Part shown: piece after piece, positions 32,451-43,547 of the stretch
Position numbering within the stretch: the first letter of the stretch is position 1
Layout: each line of letters begins with the position of its first letter
NCBI GenBank assembly: GCA_963565915.1
Contig: OY751486.1
Coordinates: 3,038,001 to 3,102,000 of the forward strand
DNA from: Entoloma clypeatum
Taxonomy: Eukaryota; Basidiomycota; Agaricomycetes; Agaricales; Entolomataceae
Reading direction: 5' to 3'
DNA length: 64,000 bases
The notes under the pieces: generated by a model
Told to the model about the DNA's origin: nothing
Seen by the model: only the letters and a program-made list of their open reading frames with translations
Databases searched by the model: none
Position numbers and translations under genes: made by a program

Positions 32451-33434
32451 ATGAGCTTACTGTCGAGGAGAGTCTCGTCCTCGCTGCTGCAACCGGCGCA
32501 CACGCATCTTCGCGCGGTCCACAGCCAACGGGGCCCACCACAGTACCAGCCACGGCCACCGCGCCAATCTCGGGTATCGTCACAAGCCCCATGGCAATCA
32601 TCCCGACCCAACCCCTTCAAACCGCCAAACAACACCCACTCTCCTCCCAATCCTAAAAGTACCACCAACGCCCCCACCTTCCGTCCCACCAACGCCCCCA
32701 CATCTCGCCCAAACACCGCCCCCGCCTTTTCCCGCCCCAACCCGACCGCCCCCGCCCCCGCCCGCTCAAAACCATCCTCCCGTCTCAAACCCATCCACAA
32801 ACACCCACGGGACGAAGACATCCCGCACCCCCTCGTCCACCTCATCGACCGCACCACCGGCCAAATCTGCGCCTCCCCACCCAGCACCGTCCCCGCCCTC
32901 CTCGCCACCCTCGACCGCAAAGAGTTCTACCTCGAGCTCGTCACCGCCACACCCCAGCCTCTGGTCAAGATCATCTCGCGCAAGGCCGAGTATGACCGGC
33001 TGAAGGAGGCCAAGGTCCGCGCGAGGGAGGTGCGGGAGCGGAATGTGCAGAAGGAGGTGCAGTTGACGTGGGGCATGGCGGGGAGGGATGTGGACCATAA
33101 GGTCGAGCGGGTGCGGGGGGAGCTGGGGAAGGGGAGGAAGGTCGATTTGGTGTTTGCGCGGTCGACGGGGAAGGGGCAGGGTGGGGGAGGGAAGGGCGGC
33201 GTGGGGAGAGTGAAGATGACGAGGGAGATGATGCAGGAGCGGGTGGAGGAGGTTGTGGGCCGTGTTTTGGATGTGGGGAAGGAGTGGAAGCCGAGGGAGT
33301 TTAGAGGCGGGCTGGCGGTGGTGTATCTCCAGGGGATGAATGTTGCCGTGAATGAGGAAAAGGCGAAGCAGAAGGAGAAGGAGCGGCAGCGCAAGGCGGA
33401 CGATGTGGATGACGACGAAGGGTTCGTTGCTTAG
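32451..33434 (+). CDS. AIM23: Mitochondrial translation initiation factor IF-3
   Basis: A single-exon gene of 327 residues. The first 110 or so residues are rich in Arg, Ser and Pro without acidic residues, a likely mitochondrial presequence plus linker (MSLLSRRVSSSLLQPAHTHL). The IF3-N part is DEDIPHPLVHLIDRTTGQ and the following PPSTVPALLATLDRKEFYLELV. It is followed by the linker helix AEYDRLKEAKVRARE and IF3-C features (KEVQLTWGMAGRDVDHKVERV, LGKGRKVDLVFA). A charged C-terminal tail (EEKAKQKEKERQRK) is present. It should bind the small mitoribosomal subunit and promote start-codon selection. It starts only 56 bp after the fuconate dehydratase stop on the same strand. Confidence 0.85.
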   Translation: MSLLSRRVSSSLLQPAHTHLRAVHSQRGPPQYQPRPPRQSRVSSQAPWQSSRPNPFKPPNNTHSPPNPKSTTNAPTFRPTNAPTSRPNTAPAFSRPNPTAPAPARSKPSSRLKPIHKHPRDEDIPHPLVHLIDRTTGQICASPPSTVPALLATLDRKEFYLELVTATPQPLVKIISRKAEYDRLKEAKVRAREVRERNVQKEVQLTWGMAGRDVDHKVERVRGELGKGRKVDLVFARSTGKGQGGGGKGGVGRVKMTREMMQERVEEVVGRVLDVGKEWKPREFRGGLAVVYLQGMNVAVNEEKAKQKEKERQRKADDVDDDEGFVA

Positions 33435-33501
33435 GACGTAGTAGTACACTACACATTATAGACTTGTAATCTGGATAGATACACCAACTACTTGACCAGA
33501 A

Positions 33502-35394
33502 TCACGAAATGAGCAACGGACTGACCACTCCGCACCCATACACGTCCCCGGCGTACATCTCGCTCTTCTTCGCCCGCGCCCTCAACTGTCTCTCCACCTC
33601 GGTCATCACCGTGCTCTCCTCCTTCTCCTCACGAGGCACAGTACCAAAGCCTTCGGGAGGAAGCCCCATAGGCGGGAGGGGCACGGCTCGCACCGGCAGA
33701 GGCGGGACTGGCGGATGCACGACGGGAAGGGAGACAGAGCCGGCTTTGCGTTTGTGCTGCTTTTGCACGGAAAATCGCCTTGGGATGGGTGAGGCCGGCC
33801 GAGCGGGTTTCCAGGATGAGGTTGACGCGGAGCGCTTGTGCATCCGCTCGCCAATGCCCCCTTGTGGAACCGGTGAACCTGATTGAGGAGGCGTCCAGGA
33901 CGAAGAGGACGAGCACCTTTGCTTCATCCTACTGTTCTGATTCCTTAGAGTGGTGTTGGGGTAGCCCCTTCCCAGAAAGGGTGGCGACAAATGGGAGGAT
34001 CGTGCTGGTAGCGCCACGGGCGAATGTACGAGGGGAAGGGAGACGGACCCGGCTTTACGTTTGTGCTGCCTCTGCGTGGAAACCCGCCTTGGCATAGGTG
34101 AGGCTGGCCTAGCGGGTTTCCAGGATGAGGTTGACGCCGAGCGCTTGTGCATCCGCTGGTTTTGCAAAAGAGGAACATCAATGCTCTGCTGTGAAACTGG
34201 CGAGCCTGGTCTTGATTTCCACGACGAAGGGGGCGAGCGGTTCTGCTCCGCCTTGCCGTCTCGGTTCCTCAAAGTGGTGTTGAGAAAGCCTTCACCCAGA
34301 GACGGCAACGAGGGGCGGGATAATCGTTCTGGTGGAGACACTAGTACTACCACAGATGTGGCAGTGTCTCCACTGTCACAACCGAATCCAAGTTCAGCGA
34401 GCTTCACATTAATCTCGAGATTGACATCCAGCCCCGGTGACGGCAACACCACTTCGATCTGTGGGGGTTGCAATGGCAAGCTCGCCGGAGACGGAGGACG
34501 CTCATGACTTCCCCGTCGGTACGATACCAGGGACAGCCTCGAGAGCATCCTGCTGAGGACTTTCTTCCTCTTGGCCCGCGGTGGAGAAGAGGGCGGAGAT
34601 TGTCTATTTTTGATCTCCATGGGAGATGGGCAAGGCGGAGGGGACTGCGGGGGAAAAGTAAGGAAAGTGGCGAGACCTAATTTCCCATCCTTCTTCGCGG
34701 CTTCCTCCGCTTCCATGTGGGCTTGGCTACGATACCCCGAAGAAGGGGAGGAGGGCGAGCGAGTGTCGCAATCATTCGCGCTCCGGGTGTCAAACCTAAA
34801 GGATTCCGCGTCGTCGTCATCACTGCCCGCTGTCCGTGCACCGGCACTGACAAGCAACCCGAACCGACAACTGTCCGGCCTCGCCTCCGAAAACGCGGCA
34901 GGGGAGACGGGGACGTACGAGTCTTGGCTGTAGACGCTAGCAGCGGTGTAAATGGTAATGCTGGACATGGGGATTGGGTAAAGGGCAGATGTGAGGATGT
35001 TGCTAGGGTTGTAAGTGTAGTTGCGAAGGGAGAAGATGGGTTGCATATAGGAAGCGGCTTGGGCAGGCCAACAAGAGGAGCTTGTGTGGGAGCTGGAAGA
35101 GGCAGAGGCGGGGGCGGCGACGGCGATGATGGTGGATTGTGCATTTCTCTAATACAGGGACGTTCAGCATTGAATGAAAGGAAGCATTAATTTACCCACC
35201 TCTTTGAACCTAGAAGACAGAGCCGTCGATCCCGACGAACAAGTCGACAGACCATGGAGACTCTCGAGCCGCAAAGCGAGCGGAACCCGTGCGTTCGCCG
35301 TCTCTCTCTTCATGCCGAAGCTCAAGCTCTCCGTCTGCGTCGTTGTCTTCCTCGCATCCCAATTCAACGACTGACCACGGTCCGGCACCATCAT
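33502..35394 (-). CDS. Uncharacterised Pro/Ser-rich basic protein with a tandem internal duplication
   Basis: Two exons (35394-35200, 35148-33502) joined at a GT-AG intron give about 613 residues. The ATG at 35394 (MMVPDRGQSLNWD) is the first in frame. No domain was recognised. The second half contains two tandem copies of about 105 residues, each holding NTTLRN, a serine/tryptophan stretch SSW, RMHKRSASTSSWKPARPASP and QHKRKAGSVSLP. The DNA of the two copies is also very similar (about 33720-33960 and 34020-34270), so the duplication is fairly recent. Many SP/TP and RS dipeptides suggest a disordered, phosphorylated protein. Relics of a paralogue flank the hAT nest at 3673 and 20165. Confidence 0.6.
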
Positions 35395-35864
35395 GGTCGA
35401 GTTCTTTGAAAGCTCAAAATCCAAAGTTGCAAGTTTGAAGACGTCCGGGGTAGGTCAGAAACCAGTCCGTCCGTCCGAAATCGCACGGCGGGTTTAAAGT
35501 GAGTGGAAGGAGGCTGAGCCAGCAGCCTTCGACGGTGGTGAGGGGGAGAACTTGCAAGCGCCACCGGTGCCCAAGGTTAAGAATCAAGTGGCCTGATGCA
35601 ACATTCAGGGGATCCGTTGAAACAGATACATGGTGGTTGGCGTGGTGATGCGCAGTTTGCCTGATGGGATGTGGCACGGAAGGAAGACCATCATTTAACT
35701 TCCTCTCATTCGCCTCTTCATTCTCGACTTCTTCTTTGACATCGTCGTTCACAATGATCTCCGATTTCGTCCTCATTGCCAACCGCCCTATCACCGACTT
35801 ATGGTCGACCTCGACATCGTCGCCAACGCCGGCAATATTGTCAACGCCAACACTATCGTCATTA
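35395..35864. other. Upstream region of the Pro/Ser-rich gene, up to the DNA transposon
   Basis: It should hold the promoter of the minus-strand gene. Frames on either strand lack recognisable domains. It ends at the TA target of the transposon starting at 35865. Confidence 0.5.
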
Positions 35865-36160
35865 CTGTTGTTTTCAGCCGAGTTTGCCACGTGACATTTT
35901 CTCACTCAAAAAATCATCCCATTTTCGGAAGGACATAACTCGACAACGACCAAGTACAGCACGACCGGAAGAACACCAATTGCACCGGAAAAGCTCACCG
36001 AACCCACTCCTGGTTGACCGGGGAACATACGGAGAGGGTTCGGAAGTTGCACAATTTGGGTTTCGGCGACAGTATGTCATGTTCCTCACATTACTTTGTA
36101 ACTGACTTGAGACATGTTTATAGTTGAGTTCACCCCCTGGATTGCCAGCATCACTTTCTC

Positions 36161-38305
36161 ATGGCATCAAACAAACGGCGAAAGGAAGCTCTTCTTACAA
36201 AAGATGCTCTTGCAGTGAGCACGGAAGGTTGTTCCAACGATGCAGCAGGTGTATGATGATGATGCTAATCCCAACTTAGATATTCCATCTAAGGCCCGAG
36301 CGACAGCAGCTTGTGCTCCCTGCAAAGGGGCAAAAGTACGCTGTGATTTTCCTTCCTCAACCGCGAAAGTTTGTCAACGATGTGGAGCACGAGGGATTGC
36401 TGAGCAATGTGTTATCCGAGCCCAAATTTCTGCTAGGACCCATGCGCGCAGCTCTCGGAGCACCAGCGTACCTCCCACTGAGGTTCCAGAGGTACGCGAC
36501 GCGCAGAGTAGACTAGAGACCCAGGCAGCCAACAAACACACTCAACGGAAGCGCAGCCACTCGGAAACCTCCCACCAAATCTGTCTTCCTGCGAAACAGC
36601 CACGCCTCATTTCCCAAACACGTAGCAATCGGCGTCTAGCTCAGCTTGATGTTATTGCAGAAGTAAACGAAAGCTCCACGTTGCTAGAAGATACTCTCGT
36701 GGGCGTGGATGGTGCTGCTCAATTTATAAACGCTCTTCGTAGTCATGGTGTATCTGGGGAAGATGAAGAAGAAGATGTGGAGTTGGATGTAGAGGACTTT
36801 GAAGAGGAGATTATTGATATTGGTTCGGATAGCGAGGATGATGAAGACATGGAGAGTTTGGTCGGTGACAGTATGGTCGATGTCATATCCAAATCGAGAC
36901 CTTTTACATGCCGAAACTAGTCACATACTACGGGGCGCCCTCAGTCAACTACCAAAGGGGTTCGTGCAAGGCATGGACAAACTGCATTGACAGTGGAGGA
37001 GTTGACTTATGATCCTTTGACGTGCCGTGAGTAATTATCTTCAACATTACTCTTCATATTTATCTGATATCTATTTATTAGCTTTTACTATCACTGGCAT
37101 TGTTCGTTGTCAAGATGGAACGAATTCTCCTGTTACAGTCCCCAGTGATACCAAGTTAGATGACCTTTGTTTTACTATCGCGGAAAAGCTGGGTCGCTTT
37201 CCAACTGGTGTTGCTTTACAATATCGTCTTGCAAGTGATAGCGCCAAAGCTGGTGCTATTTCAATCCGTTCTGATGATGAATTTGAACAATTCAAAGATC
37301 GGATGAGAGGATTGATTGTACCTCCATGTACGGCCAGTGGAAAGCCATCAAATCGTCCCAGAAAGGCTGTTCTCGTCTACTTCGAAGATGCAAATAACGA
37401 AGTGAAGGAAACTACTGCGAATTCAAAGAAGGTAGGTTCATTTCAACTTACGATATTATAATGTACCATTGTCTGATTATATTTAGAGCACTTCGAATTC
37501 ATCATCACGCCAGGCTGCAGTATCCTCATTTGACAACAACCAGTCTGAGCTGAATGAACGACGGTCAAACATCATTTCGCAGTTACAAGAAAGATGGAAA
37601 TGCAAAAAACACTCGAAAGACAGAGATGTTTATTGCTATTCTCTTGACGATAGAATTTGCTATACATTATCTCTTGGAAATATTTCATTCTGGGCATTGG
37701 AAATTGTACGTTCTTTCTCTCCATTAAAATCTTATTAATTTCATCAATATGACTAGATGGACCCAGGAAAGTCGGTGACGATTGACGAAAAACCTATTAC
37801 TCTATATCTCCGTGATGTTAGACCATCTGCCCGATCAACACCACATCCTCCTGAGCAAATGGGGTATCCAGGTCCCTTCGCACAGCCTGGAATTCATGGA
37901 TATCCACCTGGTCCAGTTACAATGCAGCCTGCATGGAACTATCCAGTCCACGGAGGTACTCCACCATTTTTCGGAGTGCCCATGCCTATGGTAGGCTCAA
38001 CAGGCTCAATGTCAAACTCAAAATCCATGTCCAGCAATTCTGTTACATCTAGTCAAATGCAAACTGCCCCGGATATTGTTGCTTGGTTTTCCTCTCTCGA
38101 TGAGCACGAGCGGCGTTGCAAGGATGGTATTGGCTTTGCACAATATGGTATCATACTCAAGGACCTAGGTTTTCTTCGTTTGTCCCAGCTTACACTCGAA
38201 TATGTTTCACTTAAGGATCTGCAGGATTGGCTTAAGATCAAGGTTGGTACAGCTATTTTGATAATGCAATATGCAAAGGAGGATCTTGAGGCTCTGAAAT
38301 CGTAG
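36161..38305 (+). CDS. Cargo gene: Zn2Cys6 cluster protein with C-terminal SAM-like domain
   Basis: Multi-exon gene wholly inside the DNA transposon. The first exon 36161-36214 splices in frame to 36294. The zinc cluster CAPCKGAKVRC ... CQRCGARGIAEQC has the C-x2-C-x6-C-x9-C-x2-C-x7-C spacing of fungal binuclear zinc factors. An acidic region (GEDEEEDVELDVEDFEEE) follows, then, after an intron near 37030-37080, a segment ITGIVRCQDGTNSPVTVPSDTKLDDLCFTIAEKLG that looks like a PB1/ubiquitin-like fold. Next are a Cys/His stretch WKCKKHSKDRDVYCY, a Pro/Gly-rich linker, and a helical end from DIVAWFSSLDEHERRCKDG to LKIKVGTAILIMQYAKEDL resembling a SAM domain. The exon joint near 36890-36990 is unresolved. 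DNA binding is likely; the role is unknown. Confidence 0.65.
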
Positions 38306-38428
38306 ACCTTCATAATAGATTCTCGCATACTTTAGTTACGTAGCTAGAATCATTAGTAGTTACTTAGATAGGATCATTGGATGATAATAAAATTCGTTGA
38401 CATTGAACCAATTGTTGAACAATATAAT

Positions 38429-39629
38429 TTATACATATCCACAGTATGCATACCAGCCATAAGAATCTTGTGGCGAAATAATGTACAAAGCTTTCGAAAG
38501 TGTGAGATAAATTTCTTCGTCCAACATTTCTGTCATTGCCATTCGGATGTAATCCCCATTTCGCCGAAGATGATATTTCATTGCCGAAAACGTCAGCTCA
38601 ATGGGATTAAGATCCGGGGAATATGGCGGCAGAAAAACGCAAAGCATTCCTCTGGTTCACCACATCAGTAGCTATTGACACTGAAGACAATCTGGACCTA
38701 CCTCGAATGGATGAGATCGAGAATCTCTGGAGATTTGTGGATTCGGCAATTGTCCATAATGATCACTGAATTTGGTGCTGGATAAGGCTGCATGGTATTC
38801 AAGAGACCTTTGATAAAGTGATAGAATGTCTGTGCGCAGAATGAACCCTCGACAATTTCCGAATGAAGAATTCCATCACGGAGCGAGAGGGCGGGGAGAA
38901 CAGAGAACCTAACGACAAATTAAATCATATTAGAGCTATCGCCACTCGCATGGGCTGGGGAACACACCGTCGTCCCCGCACAAAAAATGCCTTCCGTTGC
39001 GCCTTGGTTCCGCGAATGGACCAGGCCTGACCTCGGTATGTTGTTCGACGATCGACAGATGACTCGTCAACGAAGACAAGTTGCTCAGGCTGGTAGTTTC
39101 CAATCTCTGCAATGTATTGGAGTCGCTTCTCTGCAGATCGTTCTGCCGCAACTCGTGTCAACTGAGCCACGAAGGTCAGATCTTACGTCGCAGAATTTGT
39201 TGTCTATGAAAGACAAGTAAAAGACTTGCCTTTTTTCTTGTAAAGCCTGCCCTACGAAGTGTCCTCCAAACAGTAGATCGAGAGACTTCAACCCCACATG
39301 AAACCTCCAGCATCTCCTTCAGTTCATCAAGATACAAATCCGGTGCTTGATTGATATACCCTAATAAGAACTAGAAGGGAAAACGAATGAGATATGGACA
39401 TATGAGAGTAAATTCGAACCTCAACATCCAAATCTCGGAGACGTCGGTTGCCTTTAACCTCGTGTTCACCAACATCAACAGCCCCGTGCTGTTGAAAATG
39501 GGAGGCAATTTTTCTGATGGATCGTTCTGAAACATCCAGACATGTTGCAATCTGCTCATCGGTGAGGTACTTCTTGAGCCGTAGGATGACTCTTTTCATG
39601 TCAGCTGAGATCTTCTTGCCACGCGGCAT
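38429..39629 (-). CDS. IS630/Tc1-type DDE transposase
   Basis: It starts at 39629 ([20 protein letters not shown]), just inside the right inverted repeat. An N-terminal helix-turn-helix ([20 protein letters not shown]) is followed by a second HTH-like part ([18 protein letters not shown]). The catalytic triad is D in [14 protein letters not shown] in [16 protein letters not shown] and E in [18 protein letters not shown]. Short introns near 39190-39420, 38910-38990 and 38650-38705 join the parts in frame. The stop is at 38429. All three catalytic residues are present and no lesion was seen, so it may be active. Confidence 0.8.
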
Positions 39630-39888
39630 AACTATACGACAGTTAGAACAGCCTGGTAGAGGGCGACACACTACAGGCCACAGTCCCGATTGCCCAATTC
39701 TGAAACTTCCGAAACTTTACTGAATGTTCCCCGGTCAACCAGGGGTTGGTTCGGTGATCTTTTCCGGTGCGATTGGTGTTCTTCCGGTCGTGCTGTACTT
39801 GGTTGTTGTCGAGTTACGTGCTTCCGAAGATGGATGATTTTTTGAGTGAGAAAATGTCACGTGGCAAACTCGGCTGAAAACAACAGTA

Positions 39889-39980
39889 ACTGATAACTAC
39901 CGGATCCTGGTGTGAACCTTTCCTGAGATAGAAAGACTTGCCTATTATAGTAGTGATGGCATTACCAATACATGATCGAG
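39889..39980. other. 3' flank of hAT2 beside the DNA transposon
   Basis: Short AT-rich stretch with no gene. No hAT terminus could be identified here or left of the DNA transposon. Confidence 0.4.
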
Positions 39981-41405
39981 TCAAAGCAAAACCTCTTGCG
40001 TGCTCGCATCGACCTCAACGCCACCATCCTCTGCCTCCTCTTCGTCACCATCTGCATCCAAGTCAAGTAATTCATAAACCTCCAATTCCTGATCATATCC
40101 CAACTGACCCGAAACTTCCAGCTTCTTAGCCCATCCAGCACTCGAGAAATCAAAAAGATCACAAATCCTAACCTTTTCGGAAGTGAGAGAAGGGCCAATC
40201 TCGGTCCCGCCTTCATCAGCCTGCTCTATTTCAGCCTGTCTCTCAGCGAATGCACGAAGATCCGAACGGTTTGGCACATGAGCAGGAATTTCATTGGGGG
40301 CAGGACGGGCTGGGAATTCATTTGTCTCGGTATGTCCACTTGGCGTGCGCTCTAGAAAACATTTTCGGTATCTATTTCTGGATAAGGGGTTATATAATCA
40401 CCTTCGTTACTCCCTTGAGTCTGCGCCCGAGTTCGGTGACCAAAGTGGCGCCTCAGCTGTTTTTGCGAAGTCGAATTCCGCCGGTGCTCGTCCTTGATGA
40501 ACATTCGCAGCTCTGCAAGTGCTACCATGGAATTTGTACCAAGTCGGTTTTGAAGTTTGGTCAAAGTGTTACCGAAAATGCTAAACAGATGCTCGCAGGA
40601 TGCTGAGTTCGCGGCGACGCTCAGAATGCGCCGCGCGATTAGAATCAACGGGGGATCAGGGGTTCTCGGAAGAACAAATGCATCGAGAATTTTTATGGGA
40701 TCTGGGGCGCGTTTCTGTGTGAAGGTGAGTGGTTTATCTTTGAAATGCATCACAGGACTTACCTCTCCCGCAGCTCTGGTTTCTTCAAGGGCACACTGAC
40801 GACCAAGAGCAGCAAATACACCATGGTGATATAAAAAGTCACTGAGTTGATGTCCTAACTCTACCGGCGGTTCGGTTTTGTAAAATCGCGTCCACAGGCG
40901 ATCGAGTAGCTCGTTAACCTTCGCAACCGTATACATCTGACTAGGAGAATATACTAATGATCTGAAGAGGGGATTAAGAATGACAGCAGTGATAAAAACA
41001 TCTTGATCGGCCTTCACCCACCGCTTTTCGATACTGTGAAGAATTGCATTGCATGGTTTCAAATCATCAGGATTCTTGTCAATCATTTCCCGATATTGCA
41101 TGACGAGAAAACCCCAACTTAGGAGCACTGTATCCAGACAACAACCAGATGATTGAATTACATTAGCGGCAATAGCAAGGGGGCAGAGATGTTGTGAAAA
41201 AGCAGAAGTAAATTTGGTGACCTTGAATCAATGATCTGACCATGTCAGTGTGTGCCAGAATCTTGCATCTTGAATGATAGCAATCATGGACCATGCGCAC
41301 CGTTGTGTTTCTTTTGTTCCGGTAATAATCTTACGTTCACTAGATGTTATGCTTAACAAACCGTTCCAAGGTTCGGGCAGAGTATGCAGGAAGTGGAAAG
41401 GCGAG
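39981..41405 (-). pseudogene. hAT2 transposase, C-terminal part, cut by copia B
   Basis: Minus-strand exons with hAT features: WNGLLSITSSERK, then AILHSIEKRWVKADQDVFITAVILNPLFRS, the dimerisation block RRILSVAANSASCEHLFSIFGNTLTKLQNRLG, and an acidic tail ending TQEVLL at 39981. The 5' side ends at the LTR of copia B at 41406. The BED-finger-like exons at 53114-54054, on the far side of copia B in the same orientation, are a candidate for the missing N-terminus. Confidence 0.7.
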
Positions 41406-41715
41406 TGTTGAAGTTCCACCTGGGCGCTAGCCACAGATGTACTGAGCAACACGGCTACAGTGGAAGTACTCTACTCTACCGTTCTAGTTACTTACTTGGT
41501 TGAGAAGGGTGGGGCTGGTGAGAGCGGTTGAGGCTGGTAAGAGCGATGGAGCTGGTTAAAAGTCAAGAGACAACTTGTTGATATTGACAGTTTCCTGGTC
41601 TTATATACCGTACTACTGTTTGTACCAACCAAATAAGTATGTAATCGAAGATATGTAAATGGTCACATGATCTAATCTAATCTAATCTAATCTACGTGAT
41701 GGAAAAGTTTCAACA
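41406..41715 (-). repeat. LTR of copia copy B (left)
   Basis: 310 bp, TGTTGAAGTT to TTTCAACA, with four AATCT units in U3. It is clearly diverged from its partner at 52822-53113. Confidence 0.88.
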
Positions 41716-42886
41716 CCCCCCCATATTTAGTACATACTTCTAAATACATTTTTACTTTTTCCCATATAGGTACTCTTTCGTCTAGTTTTTAAGGAATCCA
41801 AAGTACGGGATAAACTTGCTAAAGAGGACTTTCCCTAGATTCTTAGTTAAAAGGTCTGCAGGGTTATTCACTCCTTCGATGAATTCAACCGTAATGATGC
41901 CTTCAGATACTTTTTCTCTGACGAAGTGGAATCACACGTCGATGTGCTTGGATCGCTTCTCAGTTACAGGGTTGGATGTGATAAAGACGGAGCCATTGTT
42001 GTCTCCATAGATCGGAACTGATCCGATCTGCATTCCAAGTTCGGCAAGCATGCTTCTGAGCCATGTCACTGCGCGACTGCAATCTGATAGCGCCATGTAC
42101 TCTGCTTCTGTGGAAGAGAGGGCAATGGTTTTTTGCGCCGATGAAACCCATGTTACTGCTCCAGATGCCAGCGATATGAAGTAACCAGTGGTGGACTTTC
42201 TGGTGTTTTTGTCTGACGCCCAATCGGAGTCTGTAAATGCGTAGATTCCTTTCCCAGAATCACCATCATACATGATCGCATAATCTTTCGTTGCCTTCAG
42301 ATACCTGCAAATATCCCTTGCCACTTCTAAATGGCGTTTGGTAGGGTTTGCGGAAAATTGGGACATTTTGATCACGACAAAACAAATGTCGGGTCTTGTC
42401 CCGATCATTAAGTACAATAGTGATCCGATGACGGATTGGTACTTGGATCTGAGTTCTGCATTGGGTTCATCTTCGGACTTCATGGGTTTGTAGCCCGTCG
42501 GGAGTGGGATGTGGGTGGCATTGGATTCGCTCATCCCCATTTGTGCGAGAATTTTTTCAAGGTAAGGTACTTGATCAATGAAGATCCTCTTCCCATGTTG
42601 CCTTATTTGGATTGAGAGAAATTCTTTCAGTTCCCCATTAGACACTAGGTGGCCTAGGTCCCTACATTTCCATGTTGTCATGAAGGCCTTTTTCTTCTCT
42701 AGCGTGTACTCTCGGTTTGTGCCAAGAAAAGCAGAGTCATCGACATAAATAACGGCGATTACAGTTTCCCCTTTGGTACTTGTGTGAAATAAAACTCCCG
42801 CATTGGAGTGAAGCCGGACAAAGCTGAGCTTTTTCATGGAGGAATCGAGTTCCCTCCACCAGGCTAATGCGGCCTGCTTAAGACCG

Positions 42887-43187
42887 TGTTGAAACTTTTC
42901 CCATCACGTAGATTAGATTACATCACGTGACCTTTACATATCTTCATTACATACTTGTTTGGTTGGTACAAACAGTAGTACGGTATATAAGACCAGGAAA
43001 CTGTCAATATCAACAAGTTGTCTCTTGACTCTTAACCAGCTCCATCGCTCTCACCAGCCTCAACCGCTCTCACTAGCCTTACCCCCCTCCAAACCATGTA
43101 AGTGACCATAGCGGTATCGTAGAGTACTTCCACTGTAGCTATGTTGCTCAGTACACCTGTGGCTAGCGCCCAGGTGGAACTTCAACA
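42887..43187 (+). repeat. 5' LTR of copia copy C
   Basis: U3 carries the palindrome TCACGTGA (42923-42930) and TATATAA (42984-42990). A splice donor GTAAGT lies at 43098. Confidence 0.93.
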
Positions 43188-43536
43188 GGTTATGGGCCCC
43201 GGATAGCAGAGGGACTTGGGAAACGCTGGCAACAGCGAGTACCTGCCCACTCTACCCTGGTTGGCAAAGAACCGATCGAAAGATCTAGGTTCTGAGTCAT
43301 ACTTCTTCACATATGAACCTGGGAACGTCATTACGACAAGTACCTGTCATGAGACGTCCCTAAGGGGATTGACCTAGTACACTCCATGTGGAAACGTTGA
43401 TCGCACCTTACACGTTTCTGACATATAAAGGGTTTTCCCATGACCGCTATTCCTGAAGGGAATATGTCATAAGGAATCATTCAATTGTTTCTCGAATCAT
43501 ATTCATAACACATCACTGATTGAGAACCCTTTTTAG
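43098..43536 (+). promoter_or_regulatory. Predicted leader intron of copia C
   Basis: Donor CAT|GTAAGTGA in the LTR and acceptor CCCTTTTTAG| ending 43536, 11 bases before the Gag ATG. The 439-nt intron includes the primer site. Copy D keeps both signals in the same places. Confidence 0.6.
43188..43203 (+). promoter_or_regulatory. Primer-binding site of copia C
   Basis: GGTTATGGGCCCCGGA, reverse complement of the initiator tRNA-Met anticodon arm over 12 bases, directly after the LTR. Confidence 0.75.
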
Positions 43537-43547
43537 ATTCATTCAAA

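Larger units (their letters stand above)
35865..39886. mobile_element. Two-gene Tc1/mariner (IS630-type) DNA transposon with cargo
   Basis: A 4,022-bp element with long inverted repeats of about 200 bp (35865-36066 and 39686-39886, roughly 85% identical by eye) starting CTGTTGTTTTCAGCCGAG. The TA duplication is at 35863-35864 and 39887-39888. It carries a DDE transposase gene reading leftward from the right repeat and a second gene reading rightward from the left repeat; the genes converge near 38310-38430. Each repeat contains CACGTG (35888-35893 and 39858-39863) and lies just upstream of one gene, so the repeats may serve as promoters. Confidence 0.9.

Noticed and set aside
32766..33449. 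His/Leu-rich minus-strand frame
   Set aside because: Antisense of the mitochondrial IF3 gene.
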